The notes beneath the pieces were generated by a model. That model was not told the DNA's origin. It did no database searches and saw only the letters and a program-made list of their open reading frames with translations. Position numbers and translations under genes: made by a program. Below, piece by piece: positions 16,520 through 26,085 of a DNA stretch of 42,346 bases. This DNA is from Lachnospiraceae bacterium (GTDB lineage: Bacteria; Bacillota; Clostridia; Lachnospirales; Lachnospiraceae), in NCBI GenBank assembly GCA_021205755.1, contig JAJPWX010000074.1, forward strand, positions 1 to 42,346. Reading direction: 5' to 3'. How positions within the stretch are numbered: position 1 is the stretch's first letter; the number at the start of each line of letters is the position of its first letter.

Positions 16520-18088
16520 TTAGTGCTGATTCGCCTTTCTGTATTGAAGTGCGGATATATTTTCCGCGCCTTTAAATATTTTGCAGAAGTATCCCTCATC
16601 CTCATAGCCTACCAGGTGGGCAATTTCGGAAACCGGCATATTACTGTTGCGCAAATAACTTTTCGCATGCTCCAACCGTAAGGATTTTGTGTATGCGCCA
16701 ATTGAAATGCCATAGCTTTGTTTGAATTGTTTGGAAATATACTGAGGACTTTGCCCAAACAAATTGGATAAATCGACCATTCCGAAATTATCCGAAAAAT
16801 GATTTTGTATATAGGAATGAATTCCTTTAATGTTCAATACAATGGAATCATCGTTGGTGCAGATATTGTGCAGGATAATCTTCGTGTCTCTGGTCCAGCT
16901 TTCCAATGAAAAAGCCCAGGTAGATAGCTCCATATCGGAGTTCTCATTATCACCATATATAGCGCGAATTCGTTTTATAATCAAATTCATCTCCGCAGTA
17001 TATATTTGAAAAGCTTCCAGTGTTAAATGCTTTTTTGCGGAGATCCCTGCTGCAATTTCATTTACAATACTGTCAATTGTATGATCATTCCTCTCCGCAA
17101 TTGCTTTTTCCAACAGATATTGCGCTCCCTGCATGGAGATTGTTTCTCTTTCTGTTATGCTTCTTCTGCCGTCACTTTTAGCGCGAGTTTCCTTTCGTTT
17201 TAAGCCGTCATCAGGCAAATTTACAATCTCACATTTCAGCAGATTTCGTTTTAAATTCATATAGGAATCAGGTATTTCCTCACAGCTTCTTATTTGTTCA
17301 TCTGTTACCGACAGAATCGCGCAGTCAAATTCCTTTTGCATTCTATTCGTACACATGCGTATAAGAGACTGTTTATTTCGTCCTTCCAGATGACAGGTAA
17401 TCAGCAAAAGCTGCCGATCATCCAATATTGTTGTATACAAAACCTGCTCTCCACAGATTTCGGCTGCTATCTGGTGAAAAACAGACTCAAAGTCATCGAA
17501 AGCCAAATGATCCCTTTCGCATAGAAAGTGAACAGAATCACAAAGTAAAAACAGAGAAAGGTTCACCTTCTTGCCAAACATTCCTAATACTTTTAAAATT
17601 TTCGGAATTTCGCGTTCGTTGGCTTGACCTTCCAAAATCCACTTTCTAAATTTTAATGCCGCTGCATTCCTGCTATGAATAAGCATTTCACGTTTGATAT
17701 CCTCATGCTTTTTTTCTTCTTTCATCTGAAGGAAGGCTTTTTTCACCGCTTTTTGTAATTCATCGCGGCTGATCGGCTTTAAAACATAATCGATCCCATT
17801 TGTCTGAATCAAAGCCTTTACATATTTAAAGTCACTATAGCCGCTGACTGCAATTATTTTTGCTCGGCATCCCGCTTCACGAAGTTTTTGCAGATACTCG
17901 ATTCCGTTCATGGCTGGCATTTGCATATCGGTGAAGATGATAACCGGCTGTTCGGACATTGCAATTTTTAAACCTTCCTTCCCGTCAGCAGCATACAGAA
18001 GTTCCTCCACACCATAAGATTTCCAGTCTATAAGCATTTGAATTGCTTTGTAAGCATGAATTTCATCATCAACGATCAGTATTTTCAT
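16520..18088 (-). CDS. response regulator with AraC-type DNA-binding domain (YesN-like)
   Basis: This is the cytosolic partner of the histidine kinase encoded 15 bp upstream. The receiver domain spans about 1-120, with acidic residues D7/D8, phospho-acceptor D54 in IIFTDMQMPAMNG and the Lys of YVLKPISRDEL. The C-terminal AraC pair of helix-turn-helix motifs follows LNIKGIHSYIQNHFSDNFG and includes SPQYISKQFKQSYG and MPVSEIAHLVGYEDEGYFCKIFK. The 522-residue length, with a ~290-residue middle region, is normal for YesN proteins. Such pairs usually activate sugar-uptake genes in response to oligosaccharides. Here the nearest sugar transporter is at 26,086-29,239. Confidence 0.9.
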   Translation of the reverse strand: MKILIVDDEIHAYKAIQMLIDWKSYGVEELLYAADGKEGLKIAMSEQPVIIFTDMQMPAMNGIEYLQKLREAGCRAKIIAVSGYSDFKYVKALIQTNGIDYVLKPISRDELQKAVKKAFLQMKEEKKHEDIKREMLIHSRNAAALKFRKWILEGQANEREIPKILKVLGMFGKKVNLSLFLLCDSVHFLCERDHLAFDDFESVFHQIAAEICGEQVLYTTILDDRQLLLITCHLEGRNKQSLIRMCTNRMQKEFDCAILSVTDEQIRSCEEIPDSYMNLKRNLLKCEIVNLPDDGLKRKETRAKSDGRRSITERETISMQGAQYLLEKAIAERNDHTIDSIVNEIAAGISAKKHLTLEAFQIYTAEMNLIIKRIRAIYGDNENSDMELSTWAFSLESWTRDTKIILHNICTNDDSIVLNIKGIHSYIQNHFSDNFGMVDLSNLFGQSPQYISKQFKQSYGISIGAYTKSLRLEHAKSYLRNSNMPVSEIAHLVGYEDEGYFCKIFKGAENISALQYRKANQH

Positions 18089-18102
18089 TTTTATTTTGTC
18101 CC

Positions 18103-19800
18103 TTAAGCTTTGATTCGGAGCTTCAGCTTTGCGAATACGTTTTCTTTACTCGTAATCTCCCACTCAAACCCATTTTCCCGATAGATGGATAAGCGCCAGA
18201 GAACATTTAATAATCCAATGCCATGTCCTTCTTCATCCGTTTGTGTCTGCTCTGTAAAAAGAGTTCTGATATGGATGATTTGATCCTCAGTAAAGCCTTT
18301 TCCGTCATCCAGGATCATGATCTCCAGAATTTCATCGATTACATTTGCGGAAAAATAAATATTCGTTTTTCCGCCTTCCGATATATGACCATATTTTATA
18401 CTGTTCTCAATCAATGGCTGTAAAATCATTTTGGGAACAACCACCTTAGTGGCCTCGTCACTGTACTCCGCCTGATAAAAGAGCCTGTTTTCATATCTTC
18501 CGGCCTGTAGTTTCATATAATTTTCAATATAGTTAATTTCATCCATTAATTCAACAAGATCCGCGGATAAATCCATATTATATTGAAGCATTCTTGCCAG
18601 TTGTGAAATCGATTCATTGGCGTCGTATGCGCCCTGATAAAGTGCCTGTGTTCCAATGTACTGCAATATATTGTTCAGAAAATGAGGATTAATCTGCGCC
18701 TGAAGCATTTTTAGCCTTGCCCTTGACAATTCTATTTCGTTTTTCATTTCTTTGTTGATTAAAGTATTAATGCTTTCGACCATTTCTTCGTATTTATGAT
18801 CCAGATAGGAAATCTCGTCATCGCCAACCGATACCGTCTCATATTCGTAGACTCCCTCCTTCACCTTCTCCATATTAGCCGCAATTTTCTGAATTGGTGA
18901 AAAGAATCTATGATACATATTTATGATGTAAAAAAGAATCAGCAACAGCAATACAAGATTGATCACAAAAACAAGCTTTATTGCGTTTATGGTTGGATGA
19001 ATGATACTTTCCCGGTCGATAAACCTCACCAGCGTATATGCTTTGTCCTGAACCTTAAATTCTGCAGCAAAAAAATATCCCTTGTCATTTCCAACTGTAC
19101 CGGAGACCATTTCTAAATCATCATCCGGCAGCGGGGACGTTTCTATACCATTTTGAGTCTGTGAAGAATATATTCTGGTTCCTTCCTCAGAAAACAGTGC
19201 CAGCAGATTTATATTAACATTATCGGCCGCAACGCTTGAGGCGATTTCATCGAACTTGCTGATATCAAAGTATATTACTACCTCCGCAAGCAGACTGTCC
19301 TGCGGATAATCGATTAATAGTTTCCTGTAGCAGCCCACCTGAAAGGTCTCTTCCTGATAAAAGGAAAATCCTTCCGGAATTTCATAATCTGATGTTCCTG
19401 TCCGCCAGCGGTTTTTACTGATGAACTCCTCACATTGTATGGTTTCCTGGTTATTTCCGGTGATGTCAACACCCCATATAAAATCATAGGATGCCATCAG
19501 GTTTGAGGCCAGCTCGCTAACCAAATATTCACTCGTGTAGGTATACGCTTCTGTTGACCGCAAACAGTTTTGTAAATCAACGCTTTCATAGTAGATTTGT
19601 AGCGGAACATCAGCTATATTGTCCATAAGCTCCTGACTTTTCTCCTGGGCAATAGTAGTCAGCTGATTGTTTAATACACGGATCTGCCGTGTCAGCGTAC
19701 TGTAATTAATCCAAATCATTAATACACTTCCGCATATAAAAGGAATAATGACGGAGATCAGACTTATTTTAATCAGTTTGGATAACATTCCTCTTTTCAT
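18103..19800 (-). CDS. sensor histidine kinase, YesM-like
   Basis: An inner-membrane sensor kinase. A membrane segment near residues 6-27 (LIKISLISVIIPFICGSVLMIW) is followed by a ~250-residue extracellular sensor domain. A second segment (LVFVINLVLLLLILFYIINMY), a HAMP region (FFSPIQKIAANMEKVKEG) and the His_kinase segment QAQINPHFLNNILQYIG with the phospho-acceptor His come next. The ATPase boxes are LQPLIENSIKYGH, LDDGKGF and GHGIGLLNV. The start is uncertain: the ATG at 19,800 gives a short cytosolic N-terminus normal for the family, while the frame is open to 19,839. The 5' end overlaps the MBL-hydrolase gene, so the two are co-transcribed. Confidence 0.9.
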   Translation of the reverse strand: MKRGMLSKLIKISLISVIIPFICGSVLMIWINYSTLTRQIRVLNNQLTTIAQEKSQELMDNIADVPLQIYYESVDLQNCLRSTEAYTYTSEYLVSELASNLMASYDFIWGVDITGNNQETIQCEEFISKNRWRTGTSDYEIPEGFSFYQEETFQVGCYRKLLIDYPQDSLLAEVVIYFDISKFDEIASSVAADNVNINLLALFSEEGTRIYSSQTQNGIETSPLPDDDLEMVSGTVGNDKGYFFAAEFKVQDKAYTLVRFIDRESIIHPTINAIKLVFVINLVLLLLILFYIINMYHRFFSPIQKIAANMEKVKEGVYEYETVSVGDDEISYLDHKYEEMVESINTLINKEMKNEIELSRARLKMLQAQINPHFLNNILQYIGTQALYQGAYDANESISQLARMLQYNMDLSADLVELMDEINYIENYMKLQAGRYENRLFYQAEYSDEATKVVVPKMILQPLIENSIKYGHISEGGKTNIYFSANVIDEILEIMILDDGKGFTEDQIIHIRTLFTEQTQTDEEGHGIGLLNVLWRLSIYRENGFEWEITSKENVFAKLKLRIKA

Positions 19801-20611
19801 TCTGCATCGTTTTCCTAATCCGAATTCCGATTTGACCATGAGTTACCTGTATTCCGCACCCGACAGAGGAGTGGCTGTATGTTCCCGTAAACGATCCGCT
19901 TAAAACCTCATCTACGCATTCCAGATATTGTTCCACTATTGTGATATCCAATGGGATTTTATGGTGCGCACTGTATATCTTTTCAATTTCTTTACGATGA
20001 TACAGTTTCATCAGACTTTTTCGATACGAAGTCAAATCCGCCGACTCTTCAAAACACAGCAAAACGGATTGATCGCATACGGTATCTCCGGTAAAAAGAC
20101 TTTTTGAAGCTGAATCATAAAAGCACAAACTTCCCTGTGTATGTCCGGGTGTTGCGATTACTTCCACATTTCTTTGCCCCAATGACAGAATTTGTCTGTC
20201 ATGTAAATAGGATATATCCACGGCCTCGTCCTTTTGAATCATATGCTCCATCAGATCTTCCGGGAAATCGGCGTCCATTTCTTTTATAAAAGGTGGCAGA
20301 CTCTTGCTTTTAAAGCTTTCTGATGCGCATGCATCATACAGTGCTTTGTCTTCCTGAGAAATCATAACGGACGGAAACAGGCTGTTATTTCCAATATGAT
20401 CCGGATGCGTATGTGTATTGACAAGCAGCACCTCTTTTTCAGTAATCTGTTTCACCGTGTCAGCCAGATTCCCCACGCCCACGCCAGTATCAATCAGCAG
20501 GGCTTTTTCTTTCCCTATGATCAGATAGCAATGAACATGAAAGAAATCATCCAAAAGATATATATCATCATGCAAAGGAACAACTTGATAGTCATATTGT
20601 GCAGCTTTCAT
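19769..20611 (-). CDS. MBL-fold metallo-hydrolase (glyoxalase II-like)
   Basis: A soluble metallo-beta-lactamase-fold hydrolase of unknown substrate. The metal-binding motif HTHPDH is at 67-72, with further ligands in TPGHTQGS, the Asp of FTGDTV and a His in YSAHHKIP. The start at 20,611 follows GAGGAGGAG; the upstream ATG at 20,632 overlaps that RBS. Length is 280 residues. Its C-terminus overlaps the histidine kinase gene. A LysR-type operator and a TATAAT -10 lie 120-185 bp upstream, so this gene probably leads a three-gene transcript with the two-component system. It could act on a thioester, lactone or ester. Confidence 0.85.
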   Translation of the reverse strand: MKAAQYDYQVVPLHDDIYLLDDFFHVHCYLIIGKEKALLIDTGVGVGNLADTVKQITEKEVLLVNTHTHPDHIGNNSLFPSVMISQEDKALYDACASESFKSKSLPPFIKEMDADFPEDLMEHMIQKDEAVDISYLHDRQILSLGQRNVEVIATPGHTQGSLCFYDSASKSLFTGDTVCDQSVLLCFEESADLTSYRKSLMKLYHRKEIEKIYSAHHKIPLDITIVEQYLECVDEVLSGSFTGTYSHSSVGCGIQVTHGQIGIRIRKTMQNEKRNVIQTD

Positions 20612-20730
20612 CTGTTTTAATCTCCTCCTCATATTTATTCCCCGGGTACAAAGCAAGCATAACTCAAGTTGTCAGAAAAACCGGGAAACACTTCTGATAT
20701 TTTAAGGCGAAAAGCTTGCCGATTGTTATT

Positions 20731-20795
20731 ATTATATCCAAGAGTCCTCAATCTTTAAATCAAAAAATATTTGTCAGGCAACAACCACAGGTTGC
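20731..20795 (-). promoter_or_regulatory. LysR-type operator and promoter (d), upstream of the MBL-fold gene
   Basis: The palindrome ACAACC-N3-GGTTGC is at 20781-20795. The -10 TATAAT (minus strand) is at 20731-20736, exactly 44 bp away. The flank TTGCCTGACAAAT resembles that of promoter (c), TTGGCTAACAAAT. The remaining part of 20,612-20,902 holds no gene. Confidence 0.75.
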
Positions 20796-20902
20796 AATGT
20801 AATTGATAGTATCTGGCGCATTACAATTTTTTTGTTTTCGTATATTTTTCTTTTAATATTCATAGGACCTTCCTTTACAGGAAGGCCCCGTGATTGTTGT
20901 AT

Positions 20903-21696
20903 TCAATCTAAACGAGTATAGAACATTTCCGTTAATGTATCGTTGGTTGCTTCTGCATCTGCCTGTCCAGCACAATAAGCTTGAATTGGCGCCAAAAGAT
21001 CTTCAGAAAAGCCAGACGGCCAATCCTCCCATCCGAATCCATCAAAAGCCATATTATCAGAAATATACCGGTTCATATCCTGATGAAGCGCGGATAAAGA
21101 AGAAGTATCAACACCTTCATACGGCGGCGCACTATTTCCTAATTCCACAAGATATGTTTGAGCATTTTCGACAAACCACTGCACAAAATATAATGCTGCA
21201 TCCAGGTCCTCAGAATTTTTATTTACACACATTAAATTTGTTGAAGAAGATACCATCAATTTTGTTTCTTCTGCATTGTTTGTCAGTGGAATTGCCATAA
21301 GACCAAAATTAATATCCGGGTTGGTACTCAGGAAAGTATCTGCCAGCCATGTTCCCTGTTTGATCATCGCTATTTTCCCAGATGCGAAATCAGCAATTTG
21401 ATCATCAACGCTATAAGTAATGGAGTTTTTTCCACATCCGTAATTTAATGTTAAATCTATTCAATAGTAGCTCCTGTTTCTTCTTTGAAATCAATAATAA
21501 TCTGATCGATCATTGTTTCGTTAATAGCTGTTCCAAAGTACCATTTTAAAGTGATACCTGAAAAATCTATTTCTTTCTCGTTATCAATCGAACTTTCCGC
21601 CGCTTCCGCCGCAATTTCCGTACCCACATTTCCGTATACGGTCATCATACAGATTGTTGTAGCAGTCAGCATAAGTGAAATCATTTTTCTTTTCAT
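20903..21696 (-). pseudogene. sugar-binding protein remnant (copy A) with a large internal deletion
   Basis: This is a paralogue of the binding protein at 27,947-29,239. The N-terminal 79 codons (21,696-21,457) end at GATIE-TAG. The C-terminal part from DLTLNYG through the FYTRLD end follows directly, with about 500 bp missing between them. The deletion joint carries ATAG, present at both ends in copy B, suggesting a short-homology deletion. The lipobox Cys of copy B is Tyr here (MTVYGNVG). It lies directly behind the GH65 gene, in the same relation that copy B has to a GH65 tail. Not expected to function. Confidence 0.85.
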
Positions 21697-21742
21697 TTCC
21701 TGTGTCCTCCTGACTTTTTAGTGTCTACATAAAAAAGTGTTT

Positions 21743-24109
21743 TCAGTTACTTAATGGGATTTCTTCGCCAGATCTTGATGCTGCCTTTACCGACGGTATT
21801 TTTGTCACCCCTGTTGTCTGCTTCAATCCCAGGCTGAGCCTCCCTTCCAGACAGTATTTTTCTTCATATACATGCAGCTCCACAGGACTACCGCTTTCCA
21901 ATGTAAATTCTGTACCCTCTGCAGATACTCTTACCAGAATATGACTGCCTCGATAGTTCAGCATGAAATTGTATGCTTTCCACTTTTCCGGCAAAACAGG
22001 AGCGAACCAGATACCACTTTCCTTTAAACGAAATCCTCCAAAACCATAGACAATCGCCATATAGGTTCCACCCATATTGGCCGTATGAATCCCGTCCTTT
22101 GTATTTTTGTGAGTATTAAACAGATCCAGCATCGCGGAATTTCCAAAATATTCATACGCCTTATCGACCTGTCCGAGTTTTGATGCCACGATACTGAAAA
22201 TACAGGTAGATAAAGAGGAATCATGTGTCGTCACCTGCTCATAATAAGCAAAGGAACGGCGGATAGTTTCCACATCCTGCGCATCTTCAAAAATAAAATG
22301 CGCCAGCACCGTATCCGCCTGCTTGCAGACCTGATAGCGATAAATATACATTGGATGATAATGCATCAGAAGCGGATAATTCTCTTTTGGCGTGCCTGCA
22401 AAATCCCATACCTCCTTCCGAAGGAAGGAATCATCCTGCGGATTAATCCCCAGTTCTTCATCATAGGGCAGATACATTGCCTTTTCCGCTTTTTCAAATT
22501 CCTCAATTTCTTCCTCACGGAGCCGGATTTTCTTTTTTACAGGCGCAAGCAGATCCTTTTCCTCCAAAAGCCGATACAGCCTTACCGCCCAATGCAGATT
22601 ATACTGCGCATTTAAATTCGTATAATAATTATTACTTACCAGGCAGGTATATTCATCCGGGCCGGTGACTTCATGGATCTGAAAGGCTCCATGGTAATAA
22701 TTGCCGAGATCCATCCACAGGCGCGCAGTCTCAAATACGATTTCCGCTCCTTTTTCTGCCATAAACACCAGATCCCCGGTCATTAAATAGTATGCGACCG
22801 TCGAATATGCAATATCTCCGCTGATATGGTACTGTGCGGAGCCGGCCGGAAAAAAGCCGGAGCACTCCGTCCCGTGGATCGTCCTCCAGGGATAAGCCGC
22901 CCCCTGTTTGTGCCCCAGAATTTTCGCGTTTTCCCTTGCCTTGTCCAGAATGGAATAGCGATATTCAATCAGATTGCGGGAAATCTGCGGATTCGTCAAA
23001 GTAAAAAAAGGCTGTATGTACATTTCGGTATCCCAGAAATAATGTCCCTCATATCCCTCGCCGCTCAATCCTTTCGCGGCAATATTACTGTGCGGATCCT
23101 TTCCCACCGACTGAATCAGCTGATACTGGTTATAACGTACAGACGCACACAGGTGATCGTCTCCTTCAATTTCCAGGGCAGAAGACGTCCAGAACCGATC
23201 CAGATATTCCCTTTGTTCCCGATAGATTTGTTCCAGAGGAACGGCAAGAGTCATTGTCATTTCATCTGAAGTCTGTTTTTTTAAATCCGGACATCGAAGA
23301 GAATCTGCAAAAATCATATATTTAATCAGCTGAACTACTTCTCCCTGACCAGCATCTGCGGTAAGCTTTTGCACGGAGCGGTGTCCTTTCATAACCGGGA
23401 TTGCTGCTGTAACAGTTCTCTCTGCTCCCTTCAGCACGTTCTTCACAGCTGTACATACCTGAAGCCCGGAAGTTGCTGTGTTCGTATACAGATAAGAGAC
23501 TCCATCGCAGATTTCTGCGTAATCCGGAATTAAATGCTGAAAGCTTTCTCCTGCCACCCGCGGATCATTGGGATTACAGTAATTCTGCACATTTCCCTCA
23601 TGCTCCGACATAAAGCAAATTCTGCCGGAGAAATTCAGCGGCGTCACCTGATAGTCAATTGTAAACAGATGCAGATGAGAAAAAGAAGCCATTCGCCTGA
23701 TGACAATTTCCGCTTCTCTGCCCTCTGGAGATCTCCAGAGCACCTTCCTTGCGGTAATTCCACTCTCCATGTCCAGCCAGCGCTCCGATGAGAGTACAGT
23801 CCCTGAAAACATTGAAAACTCTTCCTCTTCCAGATATAGCCGTATCGTCTGACCATCCGCCACATTCAGCATGGTTTCCTTTTTTTCTGCCATTCCATAC
23901 AGCTTTTCCGCCTGTTTCATTTCGGAAATATCATAGAATCCATTGATGTAGGAACCACGAATGGTATCATATCCCTCCGGATAGCCTTCCTCAAAATTTG
24001 AACGTACTCCAAGATATCCGTTTGCATTATGAAAAATTGTCTCATTCAGTAATAGTTCCTCATTGTCCAGCTTAAGATTTTCAATTCTGTAAATCCATTT
24101 TTCATTCAT
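21743..24109 (-). CDS. glycoside hydrolase family 65 protein (disaccharide phosphorylase)
   Basis: GH65 enzymes mostly phosphorolyse alpha-linked disaccharides such as maltose, trehalose, kojibiose or nigerose, releasing beta-glucose 1-phosphate. The 788-residue protein has full length, with an N-terminal beta-sandwich, a helical linker and an (alpha/alpha)6 barrel. The segment GHYFWDTE is at 355-362. The catalytic acid is E486 in HEVTGPDEYT. The start at 24,109 follows AAGAGGC. The specific disaccharide cannot be told. It lies in the same minus-strand cluster as the sugar transporter and an esterase, so imported sugar or glycoside is the likely source. Confidence 0.9.
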   Translation of the reverse strand: MNEKWIYRIENLKLDNEELLLNETIFHNANGYLGVRSNFEEGYPEGYDTIRGSYINGFYDISEMKQAEKLYGMAEKKETMLNVADGQTIRLYLEEEEFSMFSGTVLSSERWLDMESGITARKVLWRSPEGREAEIVIRRMASFSHLHLFTIDYQVTPLNFSGRICFMSEHEGNVQNYCNPNDPRVAGESFQHLIPDYAEICDGVSYLYTNTATSGLQVCTAVKNVLKGAERTVTAAIPVMKGHRSVQKLTADAGQGEVVQLIKYMIFADSLRCPDLKKQTSDEMTMTLAVPLEQIYREQREYLDRFWTSSALEIEGDDHLCASVRYNQYQLIQSVGKDPHSNIAAKGLSGEGYEGHYFWDTEMYIQPFFTLTNPQISRNLIEYRYSILDKARENAKILGHKQGAAYPWRTIHGTECSGFFPAGSAQYHISGDIAYSTVAYYLMTGDLVFMAEKGAEIVFETARLWMDLGNYYHGAFQIHEVTGPDEYTCLVSNNYYTNLNAQYNLHWAVRLYRLLEEKDLLAPVKKKIRLREEEIEEFEKAEKAMYLPYDEELGINPQDDSFLRKEVWDFAGTPKENYPLLMHYHPMYIYRYQVCKQADTVLAHFIFEDAQDVETIRRSFAYYEQVTTHDSSLSTCIFSIVASKLGQVDKAYEYFGNSAMLDLFNTHKNTKDGIHTANMGGTYMAIVYGFGGFRLKESGIWFAPVLPEKWKAYNFMLNYRGSHILVRVSAEGTEFTLESGSPVELHVYEEKYCLEGRLSLGLKQTTGVTKIPSVKAASRSGEEIPLSN

Positions 24110-24177
24110 GCCTCTTTCCTTCCCACTTTCCTCTTTTTGCTGCAAAAATGAAGACATAAAACCTGTTTACAATCACT

Positions 24178-24867
24178 CTATATGCGAAATTCAATCGGAA
24201 AGAACGGCCCGACCGCCGCGCGCACCGCGTCCAGCACTTCCTTTGCAAACCGGCAGCGGTTTTCCAGCGAACCGCCGTAGCGGTCGATCCGTTTATTAAA
24301 CCACGGGCTTAAAAATTGGTTGATCAGCCAACCATGTCCGCCGTGGATCATCACCATCTCAAATCCGGCCCGCTTTGCCAGCCCCGCCGTTCGTCCGTAC
24401 GCGGCGACGATCTCATCAATCAGTTCCTGCGTCAGTTCATGCACCTCAACCCCGTCCGGGCGAACACAGGCCGACGGTCCCCACTGGAACATTTCATGCT
24501 GGCGGGTCTTATCGGTCATATAGGTCCCCGCATACATCCCGGAGTGCGACAGCTCCACGCTCGGAATCGCCCCGTGTCTGCGAATCGCATCCGCGGTATA
24601 GGTAAACGAAGCAAGCGAATTCAAAACGCTCGTGTCCAGATGGTACGCGTGACTGCCGTCCGTCTGCGGGTGCACCACGCATTCCGATACAGTGACGGCT
24701 CCCGCACCGCCCTTTGCCCGCAGCTCGTAAAACGATTTCGACTTCGGCCCGATACAGCCGTCATTTGTGATATCCGTGCCGCCCATCGGAGCTGAAAACA
24801 TCCGGTTCCGAAAGGTCGTCCGCCCTAACGTAATCGGTTTGCAAAGATTAGGATATTTCTGACTCAT
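24178..24867 (-). pseudogene. N-terminal fragment of an NADH:flavin oxidoreductase (Old Yellow Enzyme family)
   Basis: Full-length relatives (2,4-dienoyl-CoA reductase/BaiCD type) are about 640-680 residues; simple OYEs are about 360. This frame stops at 229. The start PITLGRTTFRNRMFSAPMGG, the segment ELSHSGMYAG and the active-site region MIHGGHGWLINQFLSPWFNKR with DRYGGSLENR are intact. The frame then ends EFRI-TAG where the family continues with MSG. The rest of the barrel and any Fe-S or FAD domain are missing. GGGGAG precedes the ATG, so it may still be expressed. The loss is probably linked to the rearrangements seen around GH65. Confidence 0.8.
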
Positions 24868-24942
24868 TCGTAATCTCCCCCTGCTTAAACGATAGCGCTT
24901 CTTCCATGGCTAAAGATTTGGTAAAATAAAACTGTTTTCTGT

Positions 24943-26073
24943 TTATTTCCCTTCCACGAAAATCAGCTGTGCGAATTCCTGAATACACTCTCTCCAGACC
25001 TTCCATTCATGTCTGCCCTTGTAGATTCTTCTTTCATTTGATATGCCTGATTCTTCCAGGATTCTGTCATCTTCTTCGAATTCGGCAAAAAATTCGTCCT
25101 CGTTTCCCATTGCCCGGAATAATAATTTCATATTTGATGAAAATGTATCAGCATAGCAATGTTCCAGGTGAGAACGAGAAGCATCTTCATTCATAATGTC
25201 CCGCAGAAAGCCGCTGAAGAGCCCTGCCCACGCAAAGAGATCCTGATGCTTAAAAGTAATCACCGAAGTCTGCATGCTGCCCATGGATAATCCAGCCATA
25301 GCTCTGGCTTCCCTGTTATCAATCGTGCGATAGTTTTTATCAACAAACGGAATAATATCTTCCAGCAGCACATTTTCAAAAAGCCGGGAATCAATCCTTC
25401 TGCCTTCTGTTTCCCTTTTCTGTACCATTCCATTGGCCATGATCAGAATCATTGGAACAGCTTTTTTTTGCGCAATCAGATTATCCATTATAAAATTAAC
25501 TTTTCCCTGATTGACCCAGCAATTTTCATTTTCTCCATGTCCATGCTGCAAATATAGTACCGGATATCTTTTTTCACTCGCGACATGATATTCCGCCGGC
25601 AAGTAGACCAAAAGCCGTTCCGCCATTTCCGTCACACTGGAATGGAAGTATTCTGTGACCACTGCCCCATGCGGCACGTTTTCAATCCTTGTCCATGGAT
25701 CCTCCGGGTCCGGTACATCAACATAATTCACCGGCCTGGAAAAGCCGAAGCCAATCGGAATAAAAGGATACAGGACTTCATTTCCGTCAATCAGAATATT
25801 TAAATTGTGATACCCATATCCCAAATGACATGTTCCGCTCCACATACCCCGAGAATTCTTTTTCAATTTAAAATTATCCATGCGGCGTGCGATGATTACC
25901 TCATCTGCTTTAGGCGCATATATTTCAAATCTGACATTTCCATCATCCATCACTTCAGCGCCGTAAGGAATTCTCTCCGTATGCTCGATCCGATCGCCAA
26001 ACTCTCTGAAAAAATTTCCCGGCATGATTTTATTATGGGCTAACCCCTGTGCATAATATAATTGATTTACCAT
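24943..26073 (-). CDS. alpha/beta-hydrolase esterase with N-terminal E-set (CBM48-like) domain
   Basis: The family includes acetyl-xylan and feruloyl esterases and related enterochelin-esterase-like enzymes. Residues about 30-125 form the E-set domain (VRFEIYAPKADEVIIAR). The esterase D domain follows, with VLYLQHGHGENENCW, nucleophile S264 in GLSMGS (261-266) and a catalytic His in GRHEWKVW near the C-terminus. No signal peptide is visible, so it acts in the cytosol on imported material. AAAGGGAAAGGA precedes the ATG. It lies 12 bp downstream of the permease genes and is likely part of that transcript. Confidence 0.85.
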   Translation of the reverse strand: MVNQLYYAQGLAHNKIMPGNFFREFGDRIEHTERIPYGAEVMDDGNVRFEIYAPKADEVIIARRMDNFKLKKNSRGMWSGTCHLGYGYHNLNILIDGNEVLYPFIPIGFGFSRPVNYVDVPDPEDPWTRIENVPHGAVVTEYFHSSVTEMAERLLVYLPAEYHVASEKRYPVLYLQHGHGENENCWVNQGKVNFIMDNLIAQKKAVPMILIMANGMVQKRETEGRRIDSRLFENVLLEDIIPFVDKNYRTIDNREARAMAGLSMGSMQTSVITFKHQDLFAWAGLFSGFLRDIMNEDASRSHLEHCYADTFSSNMKLLFRAMGNEDEFFAEFEEDDRILEESGISNERRIYKGRHEWKVWRECIQEFAQLIFVEGK

Positions 26074-26085
26074 TCCTTTTCCCTT

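Noticed and set aside
24880-24900. A cre/LacI-like sequence (AAACGATAGCGCTT) upstream of the OYE fragment.
   Set aside because: It deviates from the cre consensus and occurs once; too weak to report as a site.
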